64,000 nt of DNA from Ctena decussata (taxonomy: Eukaryota > Mollusca > Bivalvia > Lucinida > Lucinidae), in the NCBI GenBank assembly GCA_963989385.1, contig OZ022505.1, forward strand, positions 57,725,737 through 57,789,736, given 5' to 3'. Below the pieces are notes generated by a model, which did no database searches, was not told the DNA's origin, and saw only the letters and a list, made by a program, of their open reading frames with translations. Both the position numbers and the translations under genes were made by a program. Positions within the stretch are counted from its first letter, which is position 1, and every line of letters begins with the position of its first letter. Shown here in pieces: positions 54,358 to 63,937 of this stretch.

Positions 54358-55194
54358 GATATCAACAAAGAGAAAGAAGGAGGAGAGAAAGACGAAAAGA
54401 AGTAAAAACGGGAAGAGAGAGAGAGAGAGAGAATAATGAATAATGTTCAAGTAATGCGAGCTATCATTGATCTGTTGATCTTTACTTGCCATTATGCCAG
54501 TCTTTAAGTGAGAATTCATGTTTCAGCGTTTTAATACCGAATATTCAAAGAATGGACTGAAATATTAGGTTTGACAGTCCGCGGGAGCATAAATTGCCGC
54601 TTACATCTAGCACAAAATACGTAATCTCTCGCTCATTTCCGTCAGATTTTCCGTATGACTCCATATAATTTTCCGAAGACGCCACCTTAGTCACGGTGAT
54701 GTTTAAGGTGTTGTACAGACGCACTTTTAAAGACACTCCTTAGTAGAGGTATGACTTGGACCTTAAATAGTTAAGGTTTACCTTAATTTAAGGAATGATT
54801 GTGAACCTGGGCCCTGATATTCTCTCGGAGTCCCTTAACTCTATTAAGTTTGGTTGCATTAGGCGACGCAGTCAATGACTGGGGTGTGTGTACGTAAACT
54901 GTAAAGTAAATACTCTTTTATTGTCCTCAGATCACTGGTGTACTGAAAATAACATATGACTATCAGATTTCAAAATGTCACAAATATGTGTCAATTAGTG
55001 TTACAGTTTTTTTACGTTTTCGACTTTACAATCTTCCTAAGGTTCTTTTGAAATTTTTTCAGTCGAACGAAGAAAACTTTCACAATATTGAATGCAGATC
55101 GAACTTAAATTGACGATTGTGCACCCGCATTCATATTAAAGCCACAGCTCGCATAGCGAGCAGTGACGTCAACAATTAGACTCACAATTAGGCA

Positions 55195-55860
55195 CATTAC
55201 GATGTATGTCTCGGAAAAATGTTTGAAAGTTCAAGTTGAATGGACATACCTCTATGGTGTATGCCTTGGAAAAACGTCTGAATATTCAAGTTGAATGAGC
55301 ACACTTTTACGATGTATGCCTTAGAATAATGTCTGAATGGGCAAACCTCTACGATATATGCCTTAGAATAATGTCTGAATGAGCACACCTCTACGATATA
55401 TGCCTTAGAATAATGTCTGAATGAGCACACCTCTACGATATATGCCTTAGAATAATGTCTGAATGAGCACACCTCTACGATATATGCCTTAGAATAATGT
55501 CTGAATGGGCAAACCTCTAATATGTACATGTGTACCTTAGAATTATATCTGAATATTCAAGTTGAGTGGGCACATCTTTTCGATGTATGCCACTAAAATG
55601 TCTGAAAGTTCAAGATGAATGAACATACCTCTACGATATATGCCTTGGAGTAATGTCTGAATATTCAAGTTGAATGGACACATCTCTTCGATGTATACCT
55701 TAGAGTTATGTCTGAATAATCAAGCCGAATGGGCACCCTCTACGATGTATGCCTCGGGATAATGTCTGAATGCTCAAGTTTAATAGAGGCATACCTCTAC
55801 GATGTATGCTTTGGAATAATTTCTGAATATTCAAGCTGAATGAGCACACCTTACAGGGAA
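55195..55860. repeat. Tandem array with 42 bp and ~57 bp units
   Basis: TCTACGATATATGCCTTAGA, ATAATGTCTGAATGAGCACA form a 42 bp unit repeated about five times at 55315-55520. Flanking longer units add ATTCAAGTTGAATG. Because 42 is a multiple of three, the minus strand has a 110-codon frame of 14-residue repeats, which I regard as incidental. Confidence 0.9.
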
Positions 55861-56065
55861 GCAAAATTGTCATTTTCATTTTGCGTCTCTTTTCATAGAG
55901 GGTCAACCTTGAAAAAAAATCATTTGTTCCTTTAGGAGCAAAATTTTACTTGTAAGAGAATATCCCACTTGGAAGGAGCTTCGCTGGCCAGTAAAGCAAA
56001 CAGAAAGTCACAAAAATCGCGTCCTTTGGTAAAATTGGCGGAAACCCATGGATGTGTACAATGTA
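55861..56065. mobile_element. GGAGCAAATTC-family MITE
   Basis: ATCATTTGTTCCTTTAGGAG, CAAAATTTTACTTGTAAGAG hairpin, then GTAAAGCAAACAGAAAGTCA, CAAAAATCG as the right arm. Confidence 0.7.
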
Positions 56066-56191
56066 CTCATACATCTTTTGGATGCACCGATGACCGTTTG
56101 GGAGTCTGCTCAGTGGGAGAATCAATACGCAACTGTATATTTTCTATAAAATTATAAATGTAAATGAACTTCCCCCCCAAAATATCTATTT

Positions 56192-56418
56192 GATCCACGA
56201 CACGAGAAAACCAACAATGTGGTTGTGCGCCCAGCGCAGACTCAGATCAGCCTGGGCATCCGCCCAGTATGATCAGAGTCTTCGCTGGCCGCATGGAGGT
56301 AGCTTAGACCCTTAAAAGCGCTTAGTGAAGAGTCTGATCAGACAGGGTGGATGTTCCGGCTGATCTGAGTCTGCGCTGGATGCACAACTACTTTTTTGGT
56401 TTTCTCGTGTCGCGGCTC
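56192..56418. mobile_element. MITE-1 copy 7
   Basis: GATCCACGACACGAGAAAAC ... CTCGTGTCGCGGCTC with perfect ATTT flanks (56188-56191, 56419-56422). It lacks part of the CTACCC inner block. Confidence 0.9.
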
Positions 56419-56660
56419 ATTTGTTTTACTCCTCCCACCTGTTCTGAATGAAACGTCTTCATACAATCGTGAAAAGATAGATGATTGGTACGCATAGTGT
56501 CAAATCCTGAATGGCATTGTAATATGTTTATATGCATGTAATTCAATAACTGAATAAAACATTATCTAAAACTAAATTCTTAACCTGTTGCGCAAAGATC
56601 CGGTACATTTAGAAGACCAAACAAATGAGTTTTAGAACTCGAAAAGGTGCCACAACACAT

Positions 56661-57013
56661 GAGCCGCGACATGAAAAAAAAAACAACAAAAACCAACAAA
56701 TTGGCATGTGCGCCCAGCGCTGACTCAGATCAGCCTGGTCATTCGCCCAGTCTGATCAGAGTAGTCGCTTTGCGCTTAAAGGCTAGCTAATAGTCTAAGC
56801 TAGCTTCATTGGGACATCGAAGACTCTGATCAGATTGGGCGGATCCGCCCAGTCTGATCAGAGTAGTCGCTTTGCGCTTAAAGGCTAGCTAAGAGTCTAA
56901 GCTAGCTTCATTGGGACAGCGAAGACTTTGATCAGACTGGGCGGATGCCCAGGCTGATCTGCGTCTCTGCTGGGCGCCCATGGCACTTTGTTTGTTTTCT
57001 CGTGTCGCGGCTC
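56661..57013. mobile_element. MITE-1 copy 8 with internal duplication
   Basis: Perfect ACAT flanks (56657-56660, 57014-57017). It is 353 bp, not the usual ~240. CGCCCAGTCTGATCAGAGTA, GTCGCTTTGCGCTTAAAGGC and the GCTAGCTTCATTGGGACA block occur twice in tandem (about 105-110 bp unit). The ends carry ATGTGCGCCCAGCG, like copy 10. Confidence 0.9.
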
Positions 57014-57137
57014 ACATGTTAGCGAAGAGCCAATAATCAGACCAGTTGTCTGGTTTTGCAGTCTTATTAGTAGTCATGTCAATTATGGCTTCATCAGCCT
57101 GGCAGTCTTATTTGGTGATGTTGTATTCACTATTAAT

Positions 57138-57396
57138 GAGCCGCGACATGACAAAATCAATAATGTGGTTGTGCGCCCACTGCAGACTCAGACCAGCCCG
57201 GGCATCTGCCCAGTCTGATCAGAGTCTTCGCTGCCCGCATTGAAGTAGCTTAGACCCTTAACTACCCTTTGAGCACTTAAGAAAGACTCTGTTAAACTGG
57301 GTGGGGGGGGGGGGGGGGGGGAGGTGGGATGCCAAGGCTAATTTGAGTCTGCGCTTGGCGCACAACCACATTGTTAGTTTTTTCGTGTCGCGGCTC
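57138..57396. mobile_element. MITE-1 copy 9
   Basis: GAGCCGCGACATGACAAAAT ... TTCGTGTCGCGGCTC; flanks TAAT and AAAT differ at one base. A G-run of about 20 lies at 57301-57321. Its right end is only 22 bp from the solo LTR. Confidence 0.9.
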
Positions 57397-57418
57397 AAAT
57401 TTTGATAATTACATATAG

Positions 57419-57932
57419 TGTCATACTATCAAGCCATCTTTAATAGATAAGTCAAGTGATCGTATAGTTTTCTAAGTTATATTAAAGTTAATAATTCCGC
57501 AACTACCCAGGTTCATAATAAGTCAAATTCATTGTTTCTTCTTAGTTATTTCCTAGTTACAACTTAAACCCAATCAAAAGCCAAAATCCTAATCCCAAAT
57601 CTCCCGAGCGCGATGCGCTTCTGTTTTATATAATCAAAGGTCATGCACTTTATTATCATAAAGTTCAAATGGCAGTTTCCATGGTGATATTGCTTAACGT
57701 ATTACATGTTATCTCCATGCTTAAAGTGTTATTACCAAATAAGTTAACGGCATATACCTGAATCGCTATTTCTTGGAAATTGTACATGAGCTGGCTCAAG
57801 TTATACTTATGAATCATCGACTCATTTAGGCTACTTAAAAATATACTGGTTTCTTGAGACAAACCAAGTGCAAAGAGTTCTTAGTCCTAATAAAAATTGC
57901 TGAAAATCTAATTGCAAGTGCACTCTGTGACA
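57419..57932. mobile_element. Solo LTR, copy 2
   Basis: TGTCATAC ... TGTGACA, 514 bp, with ATAG on both sides (57415-57418, 57933-57936). Long near-identical stretches are shared with 37182-37707, including GAGCGCGATGCGCTTCTGTT, the TTATATAA box and CTAATAAAAATTGC. It has the same orientation as copy 1. Confidence 0.85.
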
Positions 57933-57936
57933 ATAG

Positions 57937-58478
57937 GTCTACATGAGAACGTAAAAGCTCCATTGCTATATAATAGGCGTGGTAAAAATCACGAAGGTAA
58001 CGTCGCAAGCATCTCGCTACAGTTTTTTTCATTTTAAATGACTGCACATTTTGGCTGTCTGATTCGAGTCTTCCCTGTCATGTGCACATACCGTCAGTCT
58101 GACATGTTTTCCCCCTGATGGGACTCAGTGCAGTTCGTTGAAGTTGCAAATACTTTAGAACCCACACTGTATTAAGACAGTCGAAAAATCATTTAAGAAA
58201 GTAACAAGGAGAGGAACACCCAATATTTGGATATAGACTAGTATTTCAACGCCATTGTAAACCATTCTTTTGTCATTTGAAATGTATTAAGTTTGTTATT
58301 AGCGAACACAAGAAAAAAAGTAACAGAACACTTTTAATTTCATAACTGTGGAATTTGTGATATTAAGACAAAAAGGAATAGAATTTAATTTCATATTTTT
58401 GGAATCAACTCACTTGGTACTAGAAAGACAAGACCGGTGCAAATAGTGCATATATAATGCATTAAAATCCAAAACAAA
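57937..58478. other. Upstream flank of the 58480 exon
   Basis: No repeat recognised. TATATAA at 58451-58457 is too close to the ATG (23-29 bp) to be its TATA box unless the start site lies at the ATG. Confidence 0.35.
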
Positions 58479-58479
58479 C

Positions 58480-58552
58480 ATGAACTTAAAAAGTGTCATA
58501 TGGATTAAATTGATATTTGTCTTCACGAAAGTACTGGTATTATTTTTTGCAG
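58480..58552 (+). CDS. Candidate signal-peptide first exon, paralogue of 44802
   Basis: The ATG at 58480 (AAACATGAAC) encodes MNLKSVIWIKLIFVFTKVLV, LFFA and one base, ending at GCAG|GTAAGG (phase 1). A basic start followed by a hydrophobic stretch fits a secreted or membrane protein signal. It aligns with the 44802 exon at about half of its positions, with a two-residue length difference. Both exons end in the same phase at strong donors. The next exon was not recognised in the following 5 kb. Confidence 0.5.
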
Positions 58553-58694
58553 GTAAGGTACAAATACGTGTGTCTTTAGTTGTAACTTTATTTTATTTTA
58601 CATGGATTACATAGTTTGTCTGAGGCAAGTTAAGCACCTATAATATCATCAATTTTAGCGGCGTATACGTAATCATTGTAACACAGCCTGCGAT

Positions 58695-59758
58695 TTGGGG
58701 TGGTTGGGTGGTGCGATGGTGCGGTACTCGGACATAACGGACCATGGACAAAACGGACCAGACAAAACGGACCACGGTTAGGACAAAACGGACCACGTTT
58801 CAGGACAAAACTGACCATGTTTGAGGACAAAACGGACCACGTTTCAATTGGGATATTTGTGCCCATACTTGTGATTTTTAAAGTAAGCAGACACTACCGG
58901 GGGGTTGTTGGTGGCGTATGCATACTGCTAACACCGATGGTGTTGTAGAAAGAGACTCAATAAAATCGAGACGAGTGATACTAGTAACACCTCAGGCCCT
59001 TGCCCTGATAGCACAACTGCATTTTTACGATGTTGTGACAATTTATGGTAAATTGTGTGCGCATAAATGTGCAAAGTATAAAGGTCACAACAATCAACAT
59101 TAACATTTGGGAGAGAAGGGGGCACTGTTTATACTATGCATCAGCAATATGGTACTGAATGTAATTATTTGCACTCGTGCCAAAACGAAAATGCAAGAGT
59201 GTGCACTGGTCCTAACCTAACATTGTGCTCCATAAGCGACTTTTTTTGTCAAAACGAAAATACAAGAGTGCCTTCATCTAATAATCATACAAATTGCTTT
59301 GTAAATGTTGCAACTAAAATGAAACATGCGTTCTCCAAGTTAAGGGAAGATGAAATTTCAAATGTATTCATATACATGTATAAGATGGTCAGTATGTCCA
59401 AAAACATGGTCCGTCATGTCCTGAAACGTGGTCCGTTTTGTCCTTAAACGTTATCCGTTTCGTCCTGAACGTGGTCCGTTTCGTCCTGAACGTGGTTCGT
59501 TTTGTCCCAACCGTGGTCCGTTTTGTCCGTGGTCCGTTATGTCCCTAATTCGATGGTGCTTGGTATAACTTCCAGTGCCGGGGCGTCCTACTGATTTGGA
59601 TAATAGAAGGGCAAGGGCCTACTGTGCTTGCAGTAGGTGCGGGTGGGTGTTGTTTGGACATTTTTTCTCCCTCTTCTTCCTCCCTCATTCTGGAAGACGG
59701 TTCGATTTGGACTGAAATACTGTCTCAACGGGCCGTTAAACCCTAAACAACCAACTAA
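58695..59758 (+). mobile_element. SINE-like retroposon, (AACC)n family, copy g, split by a TIR element
   Basis: The SINE starts GGGGTGGTTGGGTGGTGCGA and is interrupted at 58722. It resumes at 59551 with CGATGGTGCTTGGTATAACT and runs to GGCCGTTAAACCCTAAACAA and CCAACTAAC. Confidence 0.85.
58723..59550. mobile_element. 828 bp TIR element with tandem-repeat arms and 9 bp target duplication
   Basis: GACATAACGGACCATGGACA, AAACGGACCA at the left pairs with the right end (GACATAACGGACCACGGACA as reverse complement). Both arms are built from five or six units of GGACAAAACGGACCACGTTT. CGATGGTGC occurs on both sides (58714-58722, 59551-59559) and only once in other SINE copies. A 9 bp duplication suggests a Mutator-like element. 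The interior (58870-59390) has no recognisable transposase. Confidence 0.9.
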
Positions 59759-59817
59759 CAGCCTCCAATTAAATCGAATCCCAAGTACTTTATCATTTTG
59801 CTGTGTAGTTTTTGGTT

Positions 59818-60066
59818 ATGGTTGTTGGTTGGTAGGTTGTTTCAGGTTTAACGACCCTTTGAGACAGTATTTCAGTCTATATCGGGCCGTCTCCCAAAGA
59901 GAGGGAGGAAGAAGAGGGAAAAGATAGACAAGAGAAAAATGTCCAAACAACACCCACCCGCACCTACTGCAAGCACAGTAGGCCCTTGCCTTTCTATTAT
60001 CTAAATCAGTAGGACGCCCCGGCACTGAAAGTTATACCCAGCACCATCGTACCACCCAACCACCCC
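59818..60066 (-). mobile_element. SINE-like retroposon, (AACC)n family, copy h
   Basis: GGTTGTTGGTTGGTAGGTTG (tail), CGACCCTTTGAGACAGTATT, CCGCACCTACTGCAAGCACA, GGCACTGAAAGTTATACCCA, CCACCCAACCACCCC. It is near full length and lies in opposite orientation to copy g, only 60 bp away. Confidence 0.85.
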
Positions 60067-60254
60067 ATTTGGTGATGGTAATTGTGTACACCTCCTAGCT
60101 TTTCCACTTCAGTGATTTCCTGATTGCTATCCTGGAAGCACTGGGTATTGCTTGCTGTGGAATGTGCAGCTGCAAGACTTTCGATCCAGTATTCATTTTC
60201 TCTCAGACATCTCATTTGCAAACTATTGGGGAGTAGGGGTGTGCATGGGGCCAC

Positions 60255-60498
60255 TCCCAGCAGACACACAACATTGAATTAACCTTGATTCAACGTCATG
60301 ACGTTGAAGCAAGGTTGATTCAAGGTTGTGTGCCCAGTGGGCTGTTTCCATAGATATTTGCAACTGCTTTTTACCCTGCCTTCAAGATATGTGCTACTGG
60401 TTAATTGAATCAATTTTGATTCAGCCTTGATTCAACGTCATGACGTTGAATCAAGGTTGATGCAATGTCGATTCAAGGTTGTGTGTCCAGTGGGCTGT
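60255..60498. mobile_element. Two CAACGTCATGACGTTG palindromes in tandem
   Basis: 60255-60345 (CCCAGCAGACACACAACATT ... GGTTGTGTGCCCAGTGGG) and 60405-60498 (TTGATTCAGCCTTGATTCAA ... GGTTGTGTGTCCAGTGGG). Both are followed by GCTGTTTCCATARATAT and CAACTGCTTTT, so the pair arose by local duplication of about 155 bp. Confidence 0.75.
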
Positions 60499-61673
60499 TT
60501 CCATAAATATCGCAACTGCTTTTGCCCAGTCTTCAAAGTTAATTGCGCCAAAATGTCTACCCCAGAATGTATCGTTTCATTGTTATTTAGGACTCACATG
60601 TTAAGAAAACGTTTAAATATTTGTGTTGATCTTCAGTTTGATAATATTTATTTCTATAATAGAATACCGATGAATGTGGCTAAATGGGCTTATGAAATGC
60701 CTTTCATTCTGGCTACAATTAAGTCCGCGGAAGCAGGAAAATATTAGCATTAGGAGTCAGTCGTCGATTATTATCCCCCGCCAAAGGCGGAGGGATATAG
60801 TTTTCTCCATGTCCGTCCGTCCGTCTGTCCTTCTGTCTGTCTGTCCGTCCATCCTTCCGTCCGTCCGGAGCCATAACTAAGTAACCACTCGACGGAATTT
60901 CATGAAACTTAAAATTAGTATATATCACTATAACGCGCTAATGCACGTGAAGTTTCATTAGACTGGCTTAAGTAGTGCATGAGTTATTGCCCTTTAATGG
61001 ACGTTAAATTAATAAAATGAGTCATAACTAAGTAACCAATTATCAAAATGTCATGAAAGTTATACTGAATATGTATCACCATAACACAGTTATGCACATA
61101 AAGTTTCATCAGAAGAGCATCAGTAGTGCATGAGTTATTGCCCTTTAATGGATTTAAAATTAATAAAATGAGTCCTAACTAAGTAACCAATTATCATAAC
61201 TTCATGAAACTTAAACTGAATATGTATCACCATAATGCAGTTATGCACATAAAATTTCCTCAGAAGGGCATCAGTAGTGCATGAGTTATTGCCCTTGAAT
61301 CAATTTATGGTTGACAAATTCAGCCACAACTAAGTTATCAATGAATAGAATTCTATGAAACTGATACTAAATATGTACCACCATAACACATTGGTGTCTC
61401 TTACGTTTTGTCGGAATTGCTTTAGTAAGCACTGAGTTATTGCCCTTGAATTGGTTTATAATCAACAAATTGAGTAATAACTAAGTTACCAATGGTTGGA
61501 ATTTCATGAAACTTAAAATAATTATTATGTATTTTCATGACACAGCAGGGCACATTAAGTTTTGTCATAATCACTCCAGTAGAGCATGATTTAATGCCCT
61601 TGAAATGATTTAAAATCCACAAATTAGCCATATCTAAGGTATCGGTGAACAAATTTCTTGAAACTTAATTAAC

Positions 61674-61852
61674 AAGACCTGTCACTGGGACAGGATAGCT
61701 CGCCTGACAGCGCCTTGCCCATCACATAAAAAACTTTAACGTAAAACTTTAACATTTTGCTAACACTGCCGCTAATGCCAACGCCGACGCCAATGCCGAC
61801 GCCGGGGGTAGTATGATAGCTCTTCCTGAACTTTGTTCAGGCGAGCTAAAAA
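61674..61852 (-). mobile_element. TTAGCTCGCCTGAAC element, copy 2
   Basis: ACAAGACCTGTCACTGGGAC, AGGATAGCTCGCCTGA, CCGACGCCAATGCCGACGCC, TAGCTCTTCCTGAACTTTGT, TCAGGCGAGCTAAAA. It is the reverse orientation of 47679-47854. Confidence 0.75.
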
Positions 61853-61854
61853 TG

Positions 61855-62050
61855 TATCATCATAGACCGGGCAGGCCAAGGAAAACATGGGATGAAGTGC
61901 TTGTGAACGACAGAAAGAAGCTATGTATGGATTCTGAATCAGAATCGTTCTGGGTGGAGAGGCCGCCTTCGAAGAAACTTGTCAAACAAGCCCAACCCTC
62001 GGTAGAGGCAAACAGGGCTTTAAAATTGATATGATGATGATGATGATAGT
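61855..62050 (+). pseudogene. 5'-truncated LINE tail with (TGA)n
   Basis: The frame reads HHRPGRPRKTWDEVLVNDRK, KLCMDSESESFWVERP and on to a stop at 62032, directly followed by TGATGATGATGATGATAG. GRPRKTWDEV is a familiar block near the C-terminus of LINE endonuclease-reverse transcriptases. Only about 55 codons remain. It lies inside the 60.8-62.3 kb tandem element. Confidence 0.7.
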
Positions 62051-62257
62051 GCAGTGATGCTGAGACAAGTGTTTAAGAACAGCTTCAGCTTATGCCTCAC
62101 TTATATCAGAGTTATTGCCCTTGTTTTTATTTACAATCCACAAATTCAGCCGTAACTAAGTAACCAGTGAACAAAATTGTATGTAACTTAAAATTAACCA
62201 TAAACAAATCAGGGCCACTTCGGCGGGGGATATAAATTCACCGAATTTGCTTGTTAT

Positions 62258-63735
62258 AGTTGTTTTCCCAAATTTTAGACATTTTTGTGATCATCAAAGT
62301 TTCGTCTTTCGGAAAGGTGTGCCGGGTACTGCGTCGTTGGTTTCCTGCATGCTTTGAGACTGACTAACTAGAAAGTTTTGCACTTTGAGTCTAAGATTAA
62401 GGCAATTTTTACATTTGAAAACAAACATACACGTTGCTGGTGTATGATCCAAACATATTTCATGGGTTAGGCCTATCGTCCGACATTGTTTCACTGCTTT
62501 TTGCAATTTCCTTTTCCAACTTAGTCGGCGGGTGGGGGCAGGGATGGGACGGGCCATGGGTATCATTAGTATGCAGAGAACGTGTACACTAAACTTGGCG
62601 AGATTCTACAGCATGGTTTTACGATACAGACAAGCGTATGTTTTGGCCATATGTTCTCTGTATCTTGATTATTTGTAATCTTAGTTGTTTCCAACTATGG
62701 TTTGAGGGCTGGATTTGGATTTTGATTGTTTCAGTTCCTGGTCTTTGCATACTTTTTACTTTCATCCTTAGTTTATTTCTGTATCAACTGTTACATGTAC
62801 GTATTTTCATCTTAGTATAGAACATTGGCTACGGTTTGGTATATTTTCAGGCTTCATTAACAGGGTCTGAAGCTGTTAATATGGTTTTGTTATAATCCTC
62901 AGATTATATCTATTATTTTCACTGTCCAAATTTAAAAATGAAAGTGCTGGGGAATTTAATTTTCTGCTTACATACCGTATTAAAGTATCCATTGTTATCT
63001 GGTCATTTTGGCGCCGAAACATGGCCCTTTTATATTATCTCCAGTCGGGCTTGTTTCTACTCACAGCAGTTAAACTGCGAAGAGAGGTCACTGTGAAATG
63101 TACGTCTTCCCTATGAATTACAGGTGAAGAAATCTCTCCCAGAAAAAAGACTCCTTTAAAAGACGTTTTAATGGCCAATTATTAAAACATAAAGGCAAAA
63201 AGTACAAGTATAAGAGTGCGCCTTCTGGAAAGCAAAGGACAGCTGATGCGAGTCCCCAACCCTCACCTTCTCGGTAGTTCGAGTCCACTGCAGAGGTAGC
63301 GTTTGGTTCTGGGTCCGCGCATATCTGATCTGACTTATCTAAGAGAACAATCTGCGTTGGTTAAGGTCTGTTTTTCGCAACTGTGTAAAGACTGCTCGCT
63401 TACATCACAATACGCCCACCTGAATACATAAACCATATGACTTTCTTGTCTTTCGAAAAATAGTTAAGCACCGCGGTTTATGTCCGGATCCATTGCTCAG
63501 CAGCTACATAGGCTACAGTCATGATAGTATTTTTGCAATACATATGCGCCGATATTTTATATGTTTGCGCAGCGAATTACCTCACTTGCGCAGCTAAATG
63601 CTACTACAATTGAGCAGTTACCTAGGAAAAAACGAAGACACACTTGTTGCATTTAGAAATACTAAGAACCCGTTGTAATACACGAGAAGGAAACAACATG
63701 ATGAAGCCATCCACCTATGACCTTCATCTTTAATT
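62258..63735. other. Mostly unassigned
   Basis: A 90-codon ATG-to-stop frame at 62566-62294 (minus; MIPMARPIPAPTRRLSWKRK...) contains a CKNC pair but no family that I recognise; a frame of this length is expected by chance. A hydrophobic 60-codon frame lies at 62638-62820. No splice-bounded exon was convincing. Confidence 0.3.
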
Positions 63736-63937
63736 GAGCCGCGACACGACAAAACCAGCAAAAAGGTATGTGCGCCCAGCGAAAACTCAGATCAGCATCC
63801 GCTCAATCTAGTCAGAGTCTTTGGTGTGCGCTTAAGGGTAGCAAAGGGTCTAAGCTTACTTCATGCGGACACCCAGGCTGATCTAAGTCTTCGCTGTTCA
63901 CACATGCCACTTTGCTGGTTTTGTCATTTCGCGGCTC
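63736..63937. mobile_element. MITE-1 copy 10
   Basis: GAGCCGCGACACGACAAAAC ... GTCATTTCGCGGCTC with perfect AATT flanks (63732-63735, 63938-63941). At 202 bp it is the shortest of the ten, with ATGTGCGCCCAGCG arms. Confidence 0.9.

Larger units (their letters stand above)
52142..54813. mobile_element. 2.67 kb element with ~160 bp CTTAAGG-rich TIRs
   Basis: GGGCCCAGGTTCACAATCAC at 52142 pairs with the reverse complement of the right end, GGGCCCAGGTTCACAATCAT. Similarity continues through CCTTAAAGT, TTTTAAAAGTG-like and CTNTACAACACCTTA blocks for about 160 bp. Inside are an inner hairpin (52644-52740), (CTGT)n at 53190, GA-rich runs at 53900, and a SINE at 54075-54357. No transposase was recognised. 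The flanks TGATAGATCT and TGATATTCT are possibly a decayed 9-10 bp duplication. Confidence 0.75.
60773..62257. mobile_element. Tandem-repeat element with ~150 bp units and GGCGGGGG end
   Basis: It starts CCCCCGCCAAAGGCGGAGGG, then CCGTCCGTCCGTCTGTCC. It holds six or seven units with CATAACTAAGTAACCAATTA, TTTCATGAAACTTAAA, GTGCATGAGTTATTGCCCTT. It ends near CGGCGGGGGATATAAATTCA and CCGAATTTGCTTGTTAT. The layout is like the 5.9-9.8 kb element. It is interrupted by 61674-61852 and by the LINE tail next to it. Confidence 0.75.

Noticed and set aside
55197..55529. 110-codon repeat protein (14-residue units)
   Set aside because: It is an automatic result of a 42 bp tandem repeat with no stop in that frame; adjacent 57 bp units break it.
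62294..62566. 90-residue basic protein on the minus strand
   Set aside because: The ATG-to-stop frame is of a length expected by chance in 64 kb; no family, splice signal or conservation can be shown.
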